NCBI RefSeq assembly: GCF_902706295.1
Contig: NZ_CACSJJ010000003.1
Location: forward strand, 186,001 to 250,000
Length of the DNA stretch: 64,000 nucleotides
DNA from: Arthrobacter sp. 18067
GTDB lineage: Bacteria; Actinomycetota; Actinomycetes; Actinomycetales; Micrococcaceae
Direction of reading: 5' to 3'
Under the pieces are notes generated by a model. That model was not told where the DNA came from. It saw nothing but the letters and a program-made list of their open reading frames with translations, and searched no databases. This document shows, in pieces, positions 8,860 through 16,891 of the stretch (its first letter is position 1; every line of letters begins with the position of its first letter). The translations under genes and the position numbers were made by a program.

Positions 8860-10362
8860 ATGCGAGGCTTCGTGGGCAAGGGTCCCAAACGGGTTGCACG
8901 GTTGGACCATTTACTGGTTCGGGCGGTCTCCCGGCAACCACAAGGTGACCACGACGCCTTCTTCCGCAGGCTCTCTGCCGCTGCTACCAAAGGGAAGCTG
9001 TGGTTTGGTGTCGCGGGAGTCATGGCAGCTTTCCCCGGCAAACCACGCAGGGCAGCCCTTCACGGTTTGCTCGCTTTGGGCGTTGCCTCCGGGGTCACCA
9101 ACGTCATCTTCAAGCGGGCTCTCCCCCGGTCCAGGCCTCTTCCCGAGCACCTTCCGCTGTTCCGATTCGTGAATCCCCAGCCAACGAGTTCCTCCATGCC
9201 TTCCGGCCATTCAGCATCTGCAGTTGCCTTCGCTGTAGGCGCCGGAATAGTGTCCCCGGCCATCGGACTTGCGCTGGCACCTGTTGCAGCGGGGGTGGCT
9301 TACTCCCGCGTGCACACCGGCGCTCATTGGCCCTCCGATGTGGTGCTGGGTTCGGCTCTCGGTGCCGGCGCAGCGTTGGCAACACGCAACTGGTGGCCCG
9401 CCAGGCCGCCGGAGCCAACTCCTCGCCGCACTCCGGTGGAGGCGCCCGCAATTCACGACGGCGAGGGGCTCAGTATTGCGGTCAACGTCATGGGTGGTTC
9501 TTATACGCCGGAGACGGGCGAGCTTTTGAAGGCTATATTCCCGAAAGCACATATTCAGGAAATAGCGGAAGGCGAAGACATTGAGGCCACGATGGAAGCC
9601 GCAGCAACCCGGCCAGGCACCGTTGCACTGGGCGTGTGGGGCGGAGACGGAACCGTTGGCACTGCGGCTGCTGCCGCCGTCGAACATTCACTCCCGCTCC
9701 TGGTGCTGCCGGGCGGAACCCTCAACCACTTCGCCCGTGACGTGGGCACCAGCTCGATCGACGATGCCATCGAAGCGGTCACCAAGGGGCAGGCAGCGTC
9801 CGTTGATCTGGGGCACGTCATAGTCCAGCGCGGTTTGCCGGAGACTCCGGAGATCACCGAGCTGGCCATGCTGAACACCGCCAGCGTAGGGGTGTATCCC
9901 AATCTGGTCCGCAGGCGTGAGCGGCTCCAGCCGGCACTCGGAAAACCATTGGCAGGACTGGTTGCCTCCCTGCGCACCTTCGGAGTGAACTCGCCCACCA
10001 CGCTCACCGTGGACGGAGTGAAACACAAGCTGTGGATCCTGTACCTGGGCCGCGGCCGGTACTACCCCCGTGACCACGCGCCGCTTCGCAGGCCCGTGCT
10101 GGACGACGGCGTCCTGGACGTTCGCATGATCACAGCGGACGAGCCGTTTGCCCGCATGCGCTTGCTCTGGGCGGTGGTGACAGGCACCGTCGCAGCCTCC
10201 AAAGTCACTCATCTGACTGAGGCCACCACCATCACCGTGGAGGCGATCGGGCAGGCTCTGGTCCTGGCCGTGGACGGGGAACCGAAGCCCGGGGTCCGCA
10301 GTGCCACCTTCACCGTGAAACCACGCGAGCTCCGCGTTTACTCACCTCTGCCGGCCGACTGA
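8860..10362 (+). CDS. PAP2 phosphatase fused to diacylglycerol-kinase-type lipid kinase
   Basis: A 500-residue two-domain protein. Residues about 50-185 are a PAP2 domain ('KRALPRSRPLP', 'MPSGHSAS', 'SRVHTGAHWPSD'). After a Pro-rich linker (about 187-205) comes a DAGK catalytic domain with 'GVWGGDGTVG' in place of GGDGT and 'LPGGTLNHFARD', the usual LPxGTxNxxAR motif. One half removes a lipid phosphate and the other adds one, so it may interconvert phosphatidate and diacylglycerol-like lipids. Start ATG 8860 is chosen over an upstream GTG at 8818 because the latter has no ribosome site; the ribosome site here is also weak. Confidence 0.88.
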   Translation: MRGFVGKGPKRVARLDHLLVRAVSRQPQGDHDAFFRRLSAAATKGKLWFGVAGVMAAFPGKPRRAALHGLLALGVASGVTNVIFKRALPRSRPLPEHLPLFRFVNPQPTSSSMPSGHSASAVAFAVGAGIVSPAIGLALAPVAAGVAYSRVHTGAHWPSDVVLGSALGAGAALATRNWWPARPPEPTPRRTPVEAPAIHDGEGLSIAVNVMGGSYTPETGELLKAIFPKAHIQEIAEGEDIEATMEAAATRPGTVALGVWGGDGTVGTAAAAAVEHSLPLLVLPGGTLNHFARDVGTSSIDDAIEAVTKGQAASVDLGHVIVQRGLPETPEITELAMLNTASVGVYPNLVRRRERLQPALGKPLAGLVASLRTFGVNSPTTLTVDGVKHKLWILYLGRGRYYPRDHAPLRRPVLDDGVLDVRMITADEPFARMRLLWAVVTGTVAASKVTHLTEATTITVEAIGQALVLAVDGEPKPGVRSATFTVKPRELRVYSPLPAD

Positions 10363-10462
10363 CGCGATTGAACGCCTACCGGGTCATCCGCGAGGACTAC
10401 CCTGACTGAACCCTGAATCATCCCTGAGACCGGCGATTTACCCGCCCTCCGTGAGTAGCGTT

Positions 10463-10499
10463 GTGAGTACATTCAAAACTCACTTGCACACTCATGTGC
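10463..10499. promoter_or_regulatory. Paired inverted repeats before the ABC exporter
   Basis: GTGAGT (10463-10468) pairs with ACTCAC (10478-10483), and GCACA (10486-10490) with TGTGC (10495-10499), just before the Shine-Dalgarno GAGGAGGG. They could be a regulator site or leader hairpins. The supporting evidence is symmetry and position only. Confidence 0.3.
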
Positions 10500-10519
10500 T
10501 CCGAGGAGGGAACGCTTCC

Positions 10520-11464
10520 ATGATCGAAGCAAAAGGCCTGACCAAGGTCTACGGCGAGAAGACCGCCGTGGGCGGCGTCAGTTTCACTGTCCAAGCCGGA
10601 CGGGTGACGGGCTTCCTGGGTCCGAACGGTGCCGGCAAGTCCACCACTATGCGCATGATCATGGGGCTGGACTCTCCAACTGCGGGCTCTGTGACTGTGA
10701 ACGGTGAACCGTTCGCCCAGCACAAGGCACCACTGCGGGAAATCGGCGCCCTCCTGGATGCGAAGGCTGTCCACACGAGCCGCACTGCATACAACCACCT
10801 CCTTGCCATGGCGGCCACGCACAGCATCCCCACGAGCCGGGTCCGCGAAGTCATCGAGATGACCGGCCTGAGTGACGTCGCGAAGAAGAAGGTCAAGGGA
10901 TTCTCGCTCGGAATGGGTCAGCGCCTCGGTATTGCCGCCGCGCTGCTGGGCGACCCGCAGACCATCATCCTGGATGAGCCCGTCAACGGCCTTGATCCCG
11001 AAGGCGTGGTGTGGGTCCGCAACCTCGTCAAATACCTGGCCTCCGAAGGCCGCACAGTCTTCCTGTCCAGCCACCTCATGAGCGAGATGGCACTGACGGC
11101 AGACCACCTCATCGTGATTGGTCGCGGCAAGATCATCGCTGACGCACCCATCGCGGAAATCATCACGGGCAAGGGCCAGGCGCGCACGCGTGTCCGAACG
11201 GACCAGCCGGAACGCCTCATGCAGCTTCTTGCCGGGACCGGCGTCTCCGTTGAAGTCCACGAGCGCGAACTCCTCGAAGTGTCCGGGCTGGATCCCCGGG
11301 GCATCGCCAGGACTGCGCTTGAAAACCAGGTCATGGTCTACGAATTGACCCCGCTCCAGGCAAGCCTGGAAGAGGCATACATGGAACTGACCAAGGACGA
11401 GGTCGAATACCACTCGCACATCACCACCGGGGCCTCGGTTCCCGCTCAGGCCGGAGGGAAATAG
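10520..11464 (+). CDS. ABC transporter ATP-binding protein (DrrA/BcrA-like)
   Basis: A 314-residue ATPase with Walker A GPNGAGKSTT (34-43), signature 'SLGMGQRL', Walker B 'IILDEPVNGLDPEG' and H-loop 'SSHL'. The C-terminal ~90 residues are the extension typical of DrrA/BcrA-type export ATPases. ATG 10520 has GAGGAGGG 9 bases upstream; an in-frame GTG 69 bases earlier lacks one. The permease follows by 2 bp, then a sensor kinase and a response regulator, so this is a drug- or lipid-type exporter with its own two-component control. Confidence 0.92.
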   Translation: MIEAKGLTKVYGEKTAVGGVSFTVQAGRVTGFLGPNGAGKSTTMRMIMGLDSPTAGSVTVNGEPFAQHKAPLREIGALLDAKAVHTSRTAYNHLLAMAATHSIPTSRVREVIEMTGLSDVAKKKVKGFSLGMGQRLGIAAALLGDPQTIILDEPVNGLDPEGVVWVRNLVKYLASEGRTVFLSSHLMSEMALTADHLIVIGRGKIIADAPIAEIITGKGQARTRVRTDQPERLMQLLAGTGVSVEVHERELLEVSGLDPRGIARTALENQVMVYELTPLQASLEEAYMELTKDEVEYHSHITTGASVPAQAGGK

Positions 11465-11466
11465 AC

Positions 11467-12318
11467 ATGAGCACCACCACTTTGGACCGCAGGTCCATCC
11501 GTAACTCCGTTGGTCCGGGACCGGCATTCCATCGCGTGCTGAACTCGGAATTCATCAAGTTCCGCACCCTGATGTCCACGCTGATCCTCCTGGCGTCCAC
11601 GGCGATCGTCATGGTTGGTTTCGCGGCCCTCGCGGCATGGGGAACAGGAAGTTTTGCAGAGCAGGCCGCACGAGACCCCGAAGCTGCAGCAGCAATCGCA
11701 GCGCAGGGCGGGGATCTGGCCGTCAGCATCCCCACATCAGGTATTTCGTTCGCCCAACTCATCCTCGGCTCCTTGGGCGTCCTGCTCATGAGCTCCGAGT
11801 TCACCACGGGCATGGCACGCTCAACGTTTGCTGCCGTACCCAAGCGGCTTTCACCGTTCCTGGCCAAGCTCATTGTTGTGGTTGTGAGCGCCTTCCTGCT
11901 GACTGCCGTGTCCACCTACATCGCGGGCTTGGTGTCGCTGCCGATCGTGGATAGCTACGATCTCAAGCTGGATCTTGGCAGCTCACAGTCCATCAAACTG
12001 CTGCTGGTCAACAGCATCTACGTTGCAGCCGTCGCCGCAATTGGTATGGCACTTGGAACAATCGTCCGCAACTCCGCAGGCGGCATCATGAGCCTGGTGG
12101 GCATCTTCTTTGTTTTGCCGATCGCGTTCCAGCTCATCCCGGGCGACTTCTTCAAGGAAGCCAGCAAGTACCTGCCCACCAGCACGCTCAGTCCGCTGAC
12201 CGCCGTCGAGCATGTCCCGGACACGCTCGAAGCGTGGCAGGCGGCCCTGGTACTCGGTGCCTGGGTGGTTGTGCCGGTAGCGCTGGCCATGATCCTGCTC
12301 AAGAAGCGGGACGTCTAG
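11467..12318 (+). CDS. ABC transporter permease
   Basis: A 283-residue ABC-2-type permease with about six membrane helices: one after the N-terminal cytoplasmic segment (about 30-55), and a cluster between 95 and 275. It contains 'LMSSEFTTGMARSTFAAVP', the loop that in this family contacts the ATPase. It is the membrane partner of the ATPase 2 bp upstream. The substrate is not evident. Confidence 0.88.
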   Translation: MSTTTLDRRSIRNSVGPGPAFHRVLNSEFIKFRTLMSTLILLASTAIVMVGFAALAAWGTGSFAEQAARDPEAAAAIAAQGGDLAVSIPTSGISFAQLILGSLGVLLMSSEFTTGMARSTFAAVPKRLSPFLAKLIVVVVSAFLLTAVSTYIAGLVSLPIVDSYDLKLDLGSSQSIKLLLVNSIYVAAVAAIGMALGTIVRNSAGGIMSLVGIFFVLPIAFQLIPGDFFKEASKYLPTSTLSPLTAVEHVPDTLEAWQAALVLGAWVVVPVALAMILLKKRDV

Positions 12319-12344
12319 GACGGGTTGCCGTCTAGGCTCAATCC

Positions 12345-13634
12345 ATGACTGAAGCTCCACAGGTGAAGGACATATCGGCCCCCGCGGCGGATACGTCCTT
12401 TGCTGAAATTGCCCAGCGTCGCAGGGGCAGGATCCGCCGCTACTTCTACAAGCGGCCCCGTGCGATGGATGCTGTGGTGGTCCTCTGCTACGTGCTGTTG
12501 GCCCTGCCCACCATGGTCACCTCCATCATCGACGGCAAGTGGCTCGTCGCGGTGCTGCTTGCGCTGATCGCGGCCGTGCTGATTTTCAGGCGGCGGTTCC
12601 CCCTCCAGGTGGTAGCCGCCGTCGGGCTCTTGGAAGTTGCGGCGACCATCCTGAACCCGTGGGGTTCAAACGTTTCCGCCGGCCTGTGGTTTGCGCTGTA
12701 CGCGTTCGCGTCCATCAAGAAGCGCGGCATCGCCCTGGTTGTTTTCGTTGCAGCGAGCCTGCCCTTGAGCCTCCTGTACTTGTTCATGTGGACAACTCCG
12801 AGTCAGATGGGCACCCTGCAGGACGTTCCGGAGAACTTCCACCTCATCAACAACATCGCCACGGCGATCACCATCATGTTGTCCAACCTCCTGGCCACGG
12901 GCATCGGCATTTCGGTGCGCCAACGCAGGGAGCATGAGGCCGAGATCGCGGCTTGGGCGGCCCGCACCACCCAACTTGGCAAGGTGACCGAGCGGAACAG
13001 GATTGCGCGCGAAATGCACGACGTCGTGGCTCATTCGCTGACGGTGATGATCAGCCTCTCGGACGGCGCCGCTGTGGTGGTCAAGAAGGACCCGGAAAGG
13101 GCTGGCGAGGTCCTCAGCGAACTGTCGCGGACCGGCCGTGCTGCCTTGGCAGATATGCGTCGCGTTCTCGGTGTCCTGCGTGACGATTCCGGGAGGCCGG
13201 CACCGCTCACGCCGCTCGCATCCGGGCACAACCTGTCGAAGCTCCTGGATGGGTTCCGAACCGCGGGGCTGCCGCTGCATTATGCGCACACTGGACCAGC
13301 TTTACCGGCGGACCCGGCCTTCGAACTCACTGTCTACCGAATTGTGCAGGAGTCACTGACAAACGTCCTGCGGTACGGACGCTCGTTGAGCCGTGTGGAT
13401 GTCCAGGTGGCCCGCGCCGGCGACTTGGTCACCATCGAAGTGCTCGACGACGGCCGCGGAACCCGCGAAGGTGGCAGCGAATCCATGGGCAGCCTGGGGA
13501 CTGGCCAAGGTATTGCCGGGATGAATGAACGTGCCGGAATCTATGCTGGAATCGTTACTGCCGGTCCAGGAAAAAGGGGAGGCTGGGCGGTCCACGCCGA
13601 GCTCCGCTGGAACGGCGACAAGGGGGAATCATGA
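12345..13634 (+). CDS. Sensor histidine kinase, NarL/DesK type
   Basis: A 429-residue kinase. The first ~195 residues carry about five or six membrane helices with short loops (no large sensor domain), as in intramembrane-sensing kinases that monitor ABC exporters or the envelope. The HisKA_3 box 'REMHDVVAHSL' places the phospho-histidine at H225, and a HATPase_c domain with 'VLDDGRGTREG' and 'GIAGMNERA' ends the protein. Its stop overlaps the regulator start (ATGA). Position after the exporter suggests it controls that exporter in response to its substrate. Confidence 0.92.
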   Translation: MTEAPQVKDISAPAADTSFAEIAQRRRGRIRRYFYKRPRAMDAVVVLCYVLLALPTMVTSIIDGKWLVAVLLALIAAVLIFRRRFPLQVVAAVGLLEVAATILNPWGSNVSAGLWFALYAFASIKKRGIALVVFVAASLPLSLLYLFMWTTPSQMGTLQDVPENFHLINNIATAITIMLSNLLATGIGISVRQRREHEAEIAAWAARTTQLGKVTERNRIAREMHDVVAHSLTVMISLSDGAAVVVKKDPERAGEVLSELSRTGRAALADMRRVLGVLRDDSGRPAPLTPLASGHNLSKLLDGFRTAGLPLHYAHTGPALPADPAFELTVYRIVQESLTNVLRYGRSLSRVDVQVARAGDLVTIEVLDDGRGTREGGSESMGSLGTGQGIAGMNERAGIYAGIVTAGPGKRGGWAVHAELRWNGDKGES

Positions 13635-14323
13635 CAGAAGACATCATCAAAGTGCTGCTCGTTGACGATCAGCCGCTGCTTCGGATGGGGTTCCGGCTGA
13701 TCCTGGAAGGTGAAGACGACCTCCACGTTGTGGGCGAGGCGTCCGATGGCGTCGAGGCCGTTCGCCAGGTGGAAGCCCTGCACCCGGACGTCGTGCTGAT
13801 GGATGTACGGATGCCCGCCATGGACGGGATCGAGGCGACCCGTCGCATCTCGGATTCCGGTTCGGACGCCCGGGTCATCATCCTCACCACCTTCGATCTT
13901 GATGAGTACGCCTTCACCGGTTTGCAGGCCGGGGCCTCAGCGTTCCTGCTCAAGGACGTGGCCCCCTCGGAACTGGTGCATGCCGTGCGTCTGGTAGCCA
14001 GCGGCGATGCCGTGGTTGCTCCCCGGGTAACGCAACGGCTCCTGGAAACGTATGTTCGTGGCGGTGTGGTGCCCGGCCACTCGCCCAGCCCGCACCGGGA
14101 TCCGCTGCTGGACGAGCTCACGCCGCGTGAAACCGAGATCCTCACTACCATCGCCGAGGGTCTGTCCAACGCGGAAATTGCCCATAAGTTCTTCCTGTCC
14201 GAGGCCACCGTGAAGACCCACGTGCGCCGGATCCTCAGCAAGCTGCAGTTGCGGGACCGTGTTCAGGTTGTGGTGTACGCGTACGAAACCGGGCTTGTGG
14301 TGCCGAGCAACCCGGACTACTGA
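13631..14323 (+). CDS. Response regulator, NarL/LuxR type
   Basis: A 230-residue regulator with an N-terminal receiver (acidic pair D12/D13 in 'LLVDDQPL', phospho-acceptor D58 in 'VLMDVRMP', conserved T and K in 'LTTFD' and 'LLKD') and a C-terminal LuxR helix-turn-helix ('LTPRETEILTTIAEGLSNAEIA' region, with K-T-H in the recognition helix). It is translationally coupled to the kinase by a 4-bp overlap and is the likely transcription factor for the ABC exporter upstream. Confidence 0.94.
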   Translation: MTEDIIKVLLVDDQPLLRMGFRLILEGEDDLHVVGEASDGVEAVRQVEALHPDVVLMDVRMPAMDGIEATRRISDSGSDARVIILTTFDLDEYAFTGLQAGASAFLLKDVAPSELVHAVRLVASGDAVVAPRVTQRLLETYVRGGVVPGHSPSPHRDPLLDELTPRETEILTTIAEGLSNAEIAHKFFLSEATVKTHVRRILSKLQLRDRVQVVVYAYETGLVVPSNPDY

Positions 14324-14408
14324 ACCGGAATCAGCGCTGTTCGGGATTCACAGTCCCACCACAGTTTGCCCATGTACAACCCATAGGGCGCACGCGTTTC
14401 ATGGATGC

Positions 14409-15332
14409 ATGACTTCTCCTCAACAACCGTCCAGGGAACCAGCCGAACAAGGTCAGCCTCACCCCGACCACGACCGCGGCCTTGAGTTCGACCTCTCCAC
14501 TCTGCTGAGCCGGCGTCGCACCCTGGGGGTTTTCTTCGGAGCGGGAACCGCAGCCGCCCTGGCGGCTTGCACCCCCGGGACGGGAACAGGCAGCAGCGCC
14601 ACGCCGTCGAGCACCACCAGCGCTACTGCCACCGCGACGGAAAGCACGACGGCGGCCGCCTCACCTTCGGCGACCAGCACTGTGACACGTGCCATCGCAG
14701 AATGCGGTGTGGAGATCCCCGAGGAGACACTCGGCCCGTACCCGGGGGACGGTTCCAACGGGCCAAACGTCCTAGAAGCTTCGGGAGTGGTCCGCCGCGA
14801 CATCAGGTCCAGCTTCGGCACCTCAAGCACCAAAGCTGAAGGGGTGCCACTGACCGTTACCCTGACGCTGCTGGACAACGCGAACGGCTGCTCACCGCTG
14901 GCAGGTGCTGCCGTATATGCCTGGCATTGCGACCAAGACGGCAAGTACTCGCTTTACGATTCGGGCGTGGAAAACGAGAACTACCTGCGGGGCGTTCAGG
15001 AGGCTGATGCCAATGGACAGCTCACGTTCAGCACGATCTACCCTGGTGCGTACAACGGCCGTTGGCCACATATTCACTTTGAGGTATTCGAATCCATGAG
15101 TAACACCAGCGCTGCCGGGCAGGTGCTTGCGGTTTCGCAGATCGCACTCACCGAGGCAGCGTGCAAGGAGGTCTACGCAACAGACGGTTACGAATCGAGT
15201 GCCCGGAACTTCCCCAACACCTCGTTGACCTCGGACAACGTATTCGGTGACGACGGTGGTATATATCAGTTGGCGAATATATCCGGGTCTGTTGCGGGAG
15301 GCTTTACAGCCGCTCTGAACGTCATCGTCTGA
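14409..15332 (+). CDS. Exported intradiol ring-cleavage dioxygenase-like lipoprotein
   Basis: A 307-residue protein. The N-terminus has a twin-arginine-like 'SRRRTLGVFF' followed by a lipobox 'LAAC', then a Ser/Thr/Ala-rich spacer (about 60-95). The rest matches the intradiol dioxygenase (protocatechuate/catechol) fold: 'ETLGPYPGDG', 'VYAWHCDQDGKYS', and the iron-ligand region 'TIYPGAYNGRWPHIHF', which supplies one Tyr and the His-x-His pair. The other Tyr ligand is less clear. Such outer-face homologues occur in actinobacteria, and their substrates are poorly known. ATG 14409 is chosen because upstream residues are not signal-like. Confidence 0.82.
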   Translation: MTSPQQPSREPAEQGQPHPDHDRGLEFDLSTLLSRRRTLGVFFGAGTAAALAACTPGTGTGSSATPSSTTSATATATESTTAAASPSATSTVTRAIAECGVEIPEETLGPYPGDGSNGPNVLEASGVVRRDIRSSFGTSSTKAEGVPLTVTLTLLDNANGCSPLAGAAVYAWHCDQDGKYSLYDSGVENENYLRGVQEADANGQLTFSTIYPGAYNGRWPHIHFEVFESMSNTSAAGQVLAVSQIALTEAACKEVYATDGYESSARNFPNTSLTSDNVFGDDGGIYQLANISGSVAGGFTAALNVIV

Positions 15333-15359
15333 GCCGACAGCGGGGCTAGACTCGGGGGC

Positions 15360-16667
15360 ATGCCTTCGAATGACTCCGCAGCAGTTGACCACATCACGGA
15401 CCTCGGCGCTTACGTCTCGGCGTCGCCTTCAAGCTTCCACGCGGTCCACGAAGCCGCGCGTCGACTGGACGCGGTTGGATTCACAGGCCTTGATGAACTG
15501 CAGCCGTGGGGTGGCGGAGCAGGCAAGTTCTACGTGATCCGCGATGGCGCACTCATCGCTTGGGTGACTCCGGAGAACGCCGGCCCCACCACGGGATTCA
15601 ACATCCTGGGTGCCCACACTGACTCACCGTCCTTCAAGCTCAAGCCAAAGCCCACCACGGGTAAATTCGGGTGGCTGCAGGCCGGCGTCGAGGTGTACGG
15701 CGGGCCGCTCCTGAACTCCTGGCTGGACCGCGAATTGCAGTTGGCCGGGCGCTTGGTACTGCGTGATGGTACCCAGCACCTGACTGCCACCGGCCCCCTC
15801 CTTCGCTTCCCGCAGCTGGCCATCCACCTGGACCGTGGGGTCAACGACAACGGTCTTCACTTGTCCAAGCAGCAGCATATGAACCCCATTTTCGGCCAGG
15901 GCGATCCGGCCGGGGAGGATCTGCTGGCATTGCTTGCCCACCGCGTTGAAGGCGCCACCGTTGATGCTGCCGAGATTGGCGGGTACGACGTGGTGGTGGC
16001 AGACACACAGGCGCCGGCGGTCTTTGGGGCGAACGGTGAGTTTTTCGCTTCAGGGCGCCTGGACAATCTTTCTTCCACTCATGCTGGCCTGGTCGCGTTG
16101 ATAGCGCATGGCGCCGCCGCACCGGCCGATGGTCCGATCGCGGTCCTTGCTGCCTTTGACCATGAAGAGATCGGCTCCAACTCGCGCTCGGGCGCGTGTG
16201 GTCCCATCCTCGAAGACATCCTGGTGCGCATCTCCGACGGTCTTGGCGCCTCGGTGAGCCAGCGGCGGCAGGCGCTGGCGGCGTCGTTCTGTGTATCCGC
16301 GGACGCCGGCCACGCAGTCCACCCGAACTATGCGGAGAAGCACGATCCCGCGAACAAGCCGCTGCTGAACGGCGGCCCACTGTTGAAGATCAATGCCAAC
16401 CAGCGCTATGCCACCGATGCCACAGGCGCCGCACTTTGGGCCCGTTTGTGCGACGAAGCCAATGTGCCTTATCAGGAATACGTTTCTCACAACGATCTCC
16501 CGTGTGGCTCCACCATCGGTCCCCTGACCGCAACCCGCCTCGGAATCCGGACGGTGGATGTGGGCATCCCGCTGCTCTCGATGCACTCCGCCCGCGAACT
16601 GTGTGGCGTGGAGGATCCGAAGAGGATGGCTGAGGTTTCGGAGTTGTTCTTCCGGACTGCCGCCTGA
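15360..16667 (+). CDS. apeB: M18 family aminopeptidase
   Basis: A 435-residue cytosolic zinc aminopeptidase (aspartyl aminopeptidase family). Metal-site motifs are present: 'LGAHTDSPS' (first His/Asp), 'FDHEEIGSNSRSGA' (Asp, Glu-Glu), 'DLPCGSTIGP' and 'LSMHSAREL' (final His). It removes N-terminal, often acidic, residues from peptides. The length matches bacterial M18 enzymes. It begins 27 bp after the dioxygenase-like gene. Confidence 0.93.
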   Translation: MPSNDSAAVDHITDLGAYVSASPSSFHAVHEAARRLDAVGFTGLDELQPWGGGAGKFYVIRDGALIAWVTPENAGPTTGFNILGAHTDSPSFKLKPKPTTGKFGWLQAGVEVYGGPLLNSWLDRELQLAGRLVLRDGTQHLTATGPLLRFPQLAIHLDRGVNDNGLHLSKQQHMNPIFGQGDPAGEDLLALLAHRVEGATVDAAEIGGYDVVVADTQAPAVFGANGEFFASGRLDNLSSTHAGLVALIAHGAAAPADGPIAVLAAFDHEEIGSNSRSGACGPILEDILVRISDGLGASVSQRRQALAASFCVSADAGHAVHPNYAEKHDPANKPLLNGGPLLKINANQRYATDATGAALWARLCDEANVPYQEYVSHNDLPCGSTIGPLTATRLGIRTVDVGIPLLSMHSARELCGVEDPKRMAEVSELFFRTAA

Positions 16668-16706
16668 GGGAAAGCCTCAAGCAGTCATTTCAGGGCCAAT
16701 TCAAAA

Positions 16707-16722
16707 GTTTCCTATAGGAAAC
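16707..16722. promoter_or_regulatory. Perfect 16-bp palindrome before the amino acid permease
   Basis: GTTTCCTATAGGAAAC is identical to its reverse complement. It lies in the 224-bp gap between the aminopeptidase stop and the permease start, 170 bp before the latter. Its central TATAGG may form part of a -10 element. Probably a repressor site; the regulator is unknown. Confidence 0.55.
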
Positions 16723-16891
16723 ATTAGATGCCCTGAGGTTTACATTTTGTGCATAGTCCCTGTTTGGGAGAAGGCAAAATGTTCGGTTGCACAGGAACGG
16801 CATCGATCCAGCAGGTTAGCGTGAATTAGTCATGTGGCCCGTGGCACACCACTGAGGCCAATCCCCAAAACCTAAAGGACGGCGCCGATCC

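Noticed and set aside
10418..11527. Long minus-strand open frame opposite the ABC ATPase
   Set aside because: Shadow frame; composition Asp/His/Gly-rich, no family, and no credible ribosome site.
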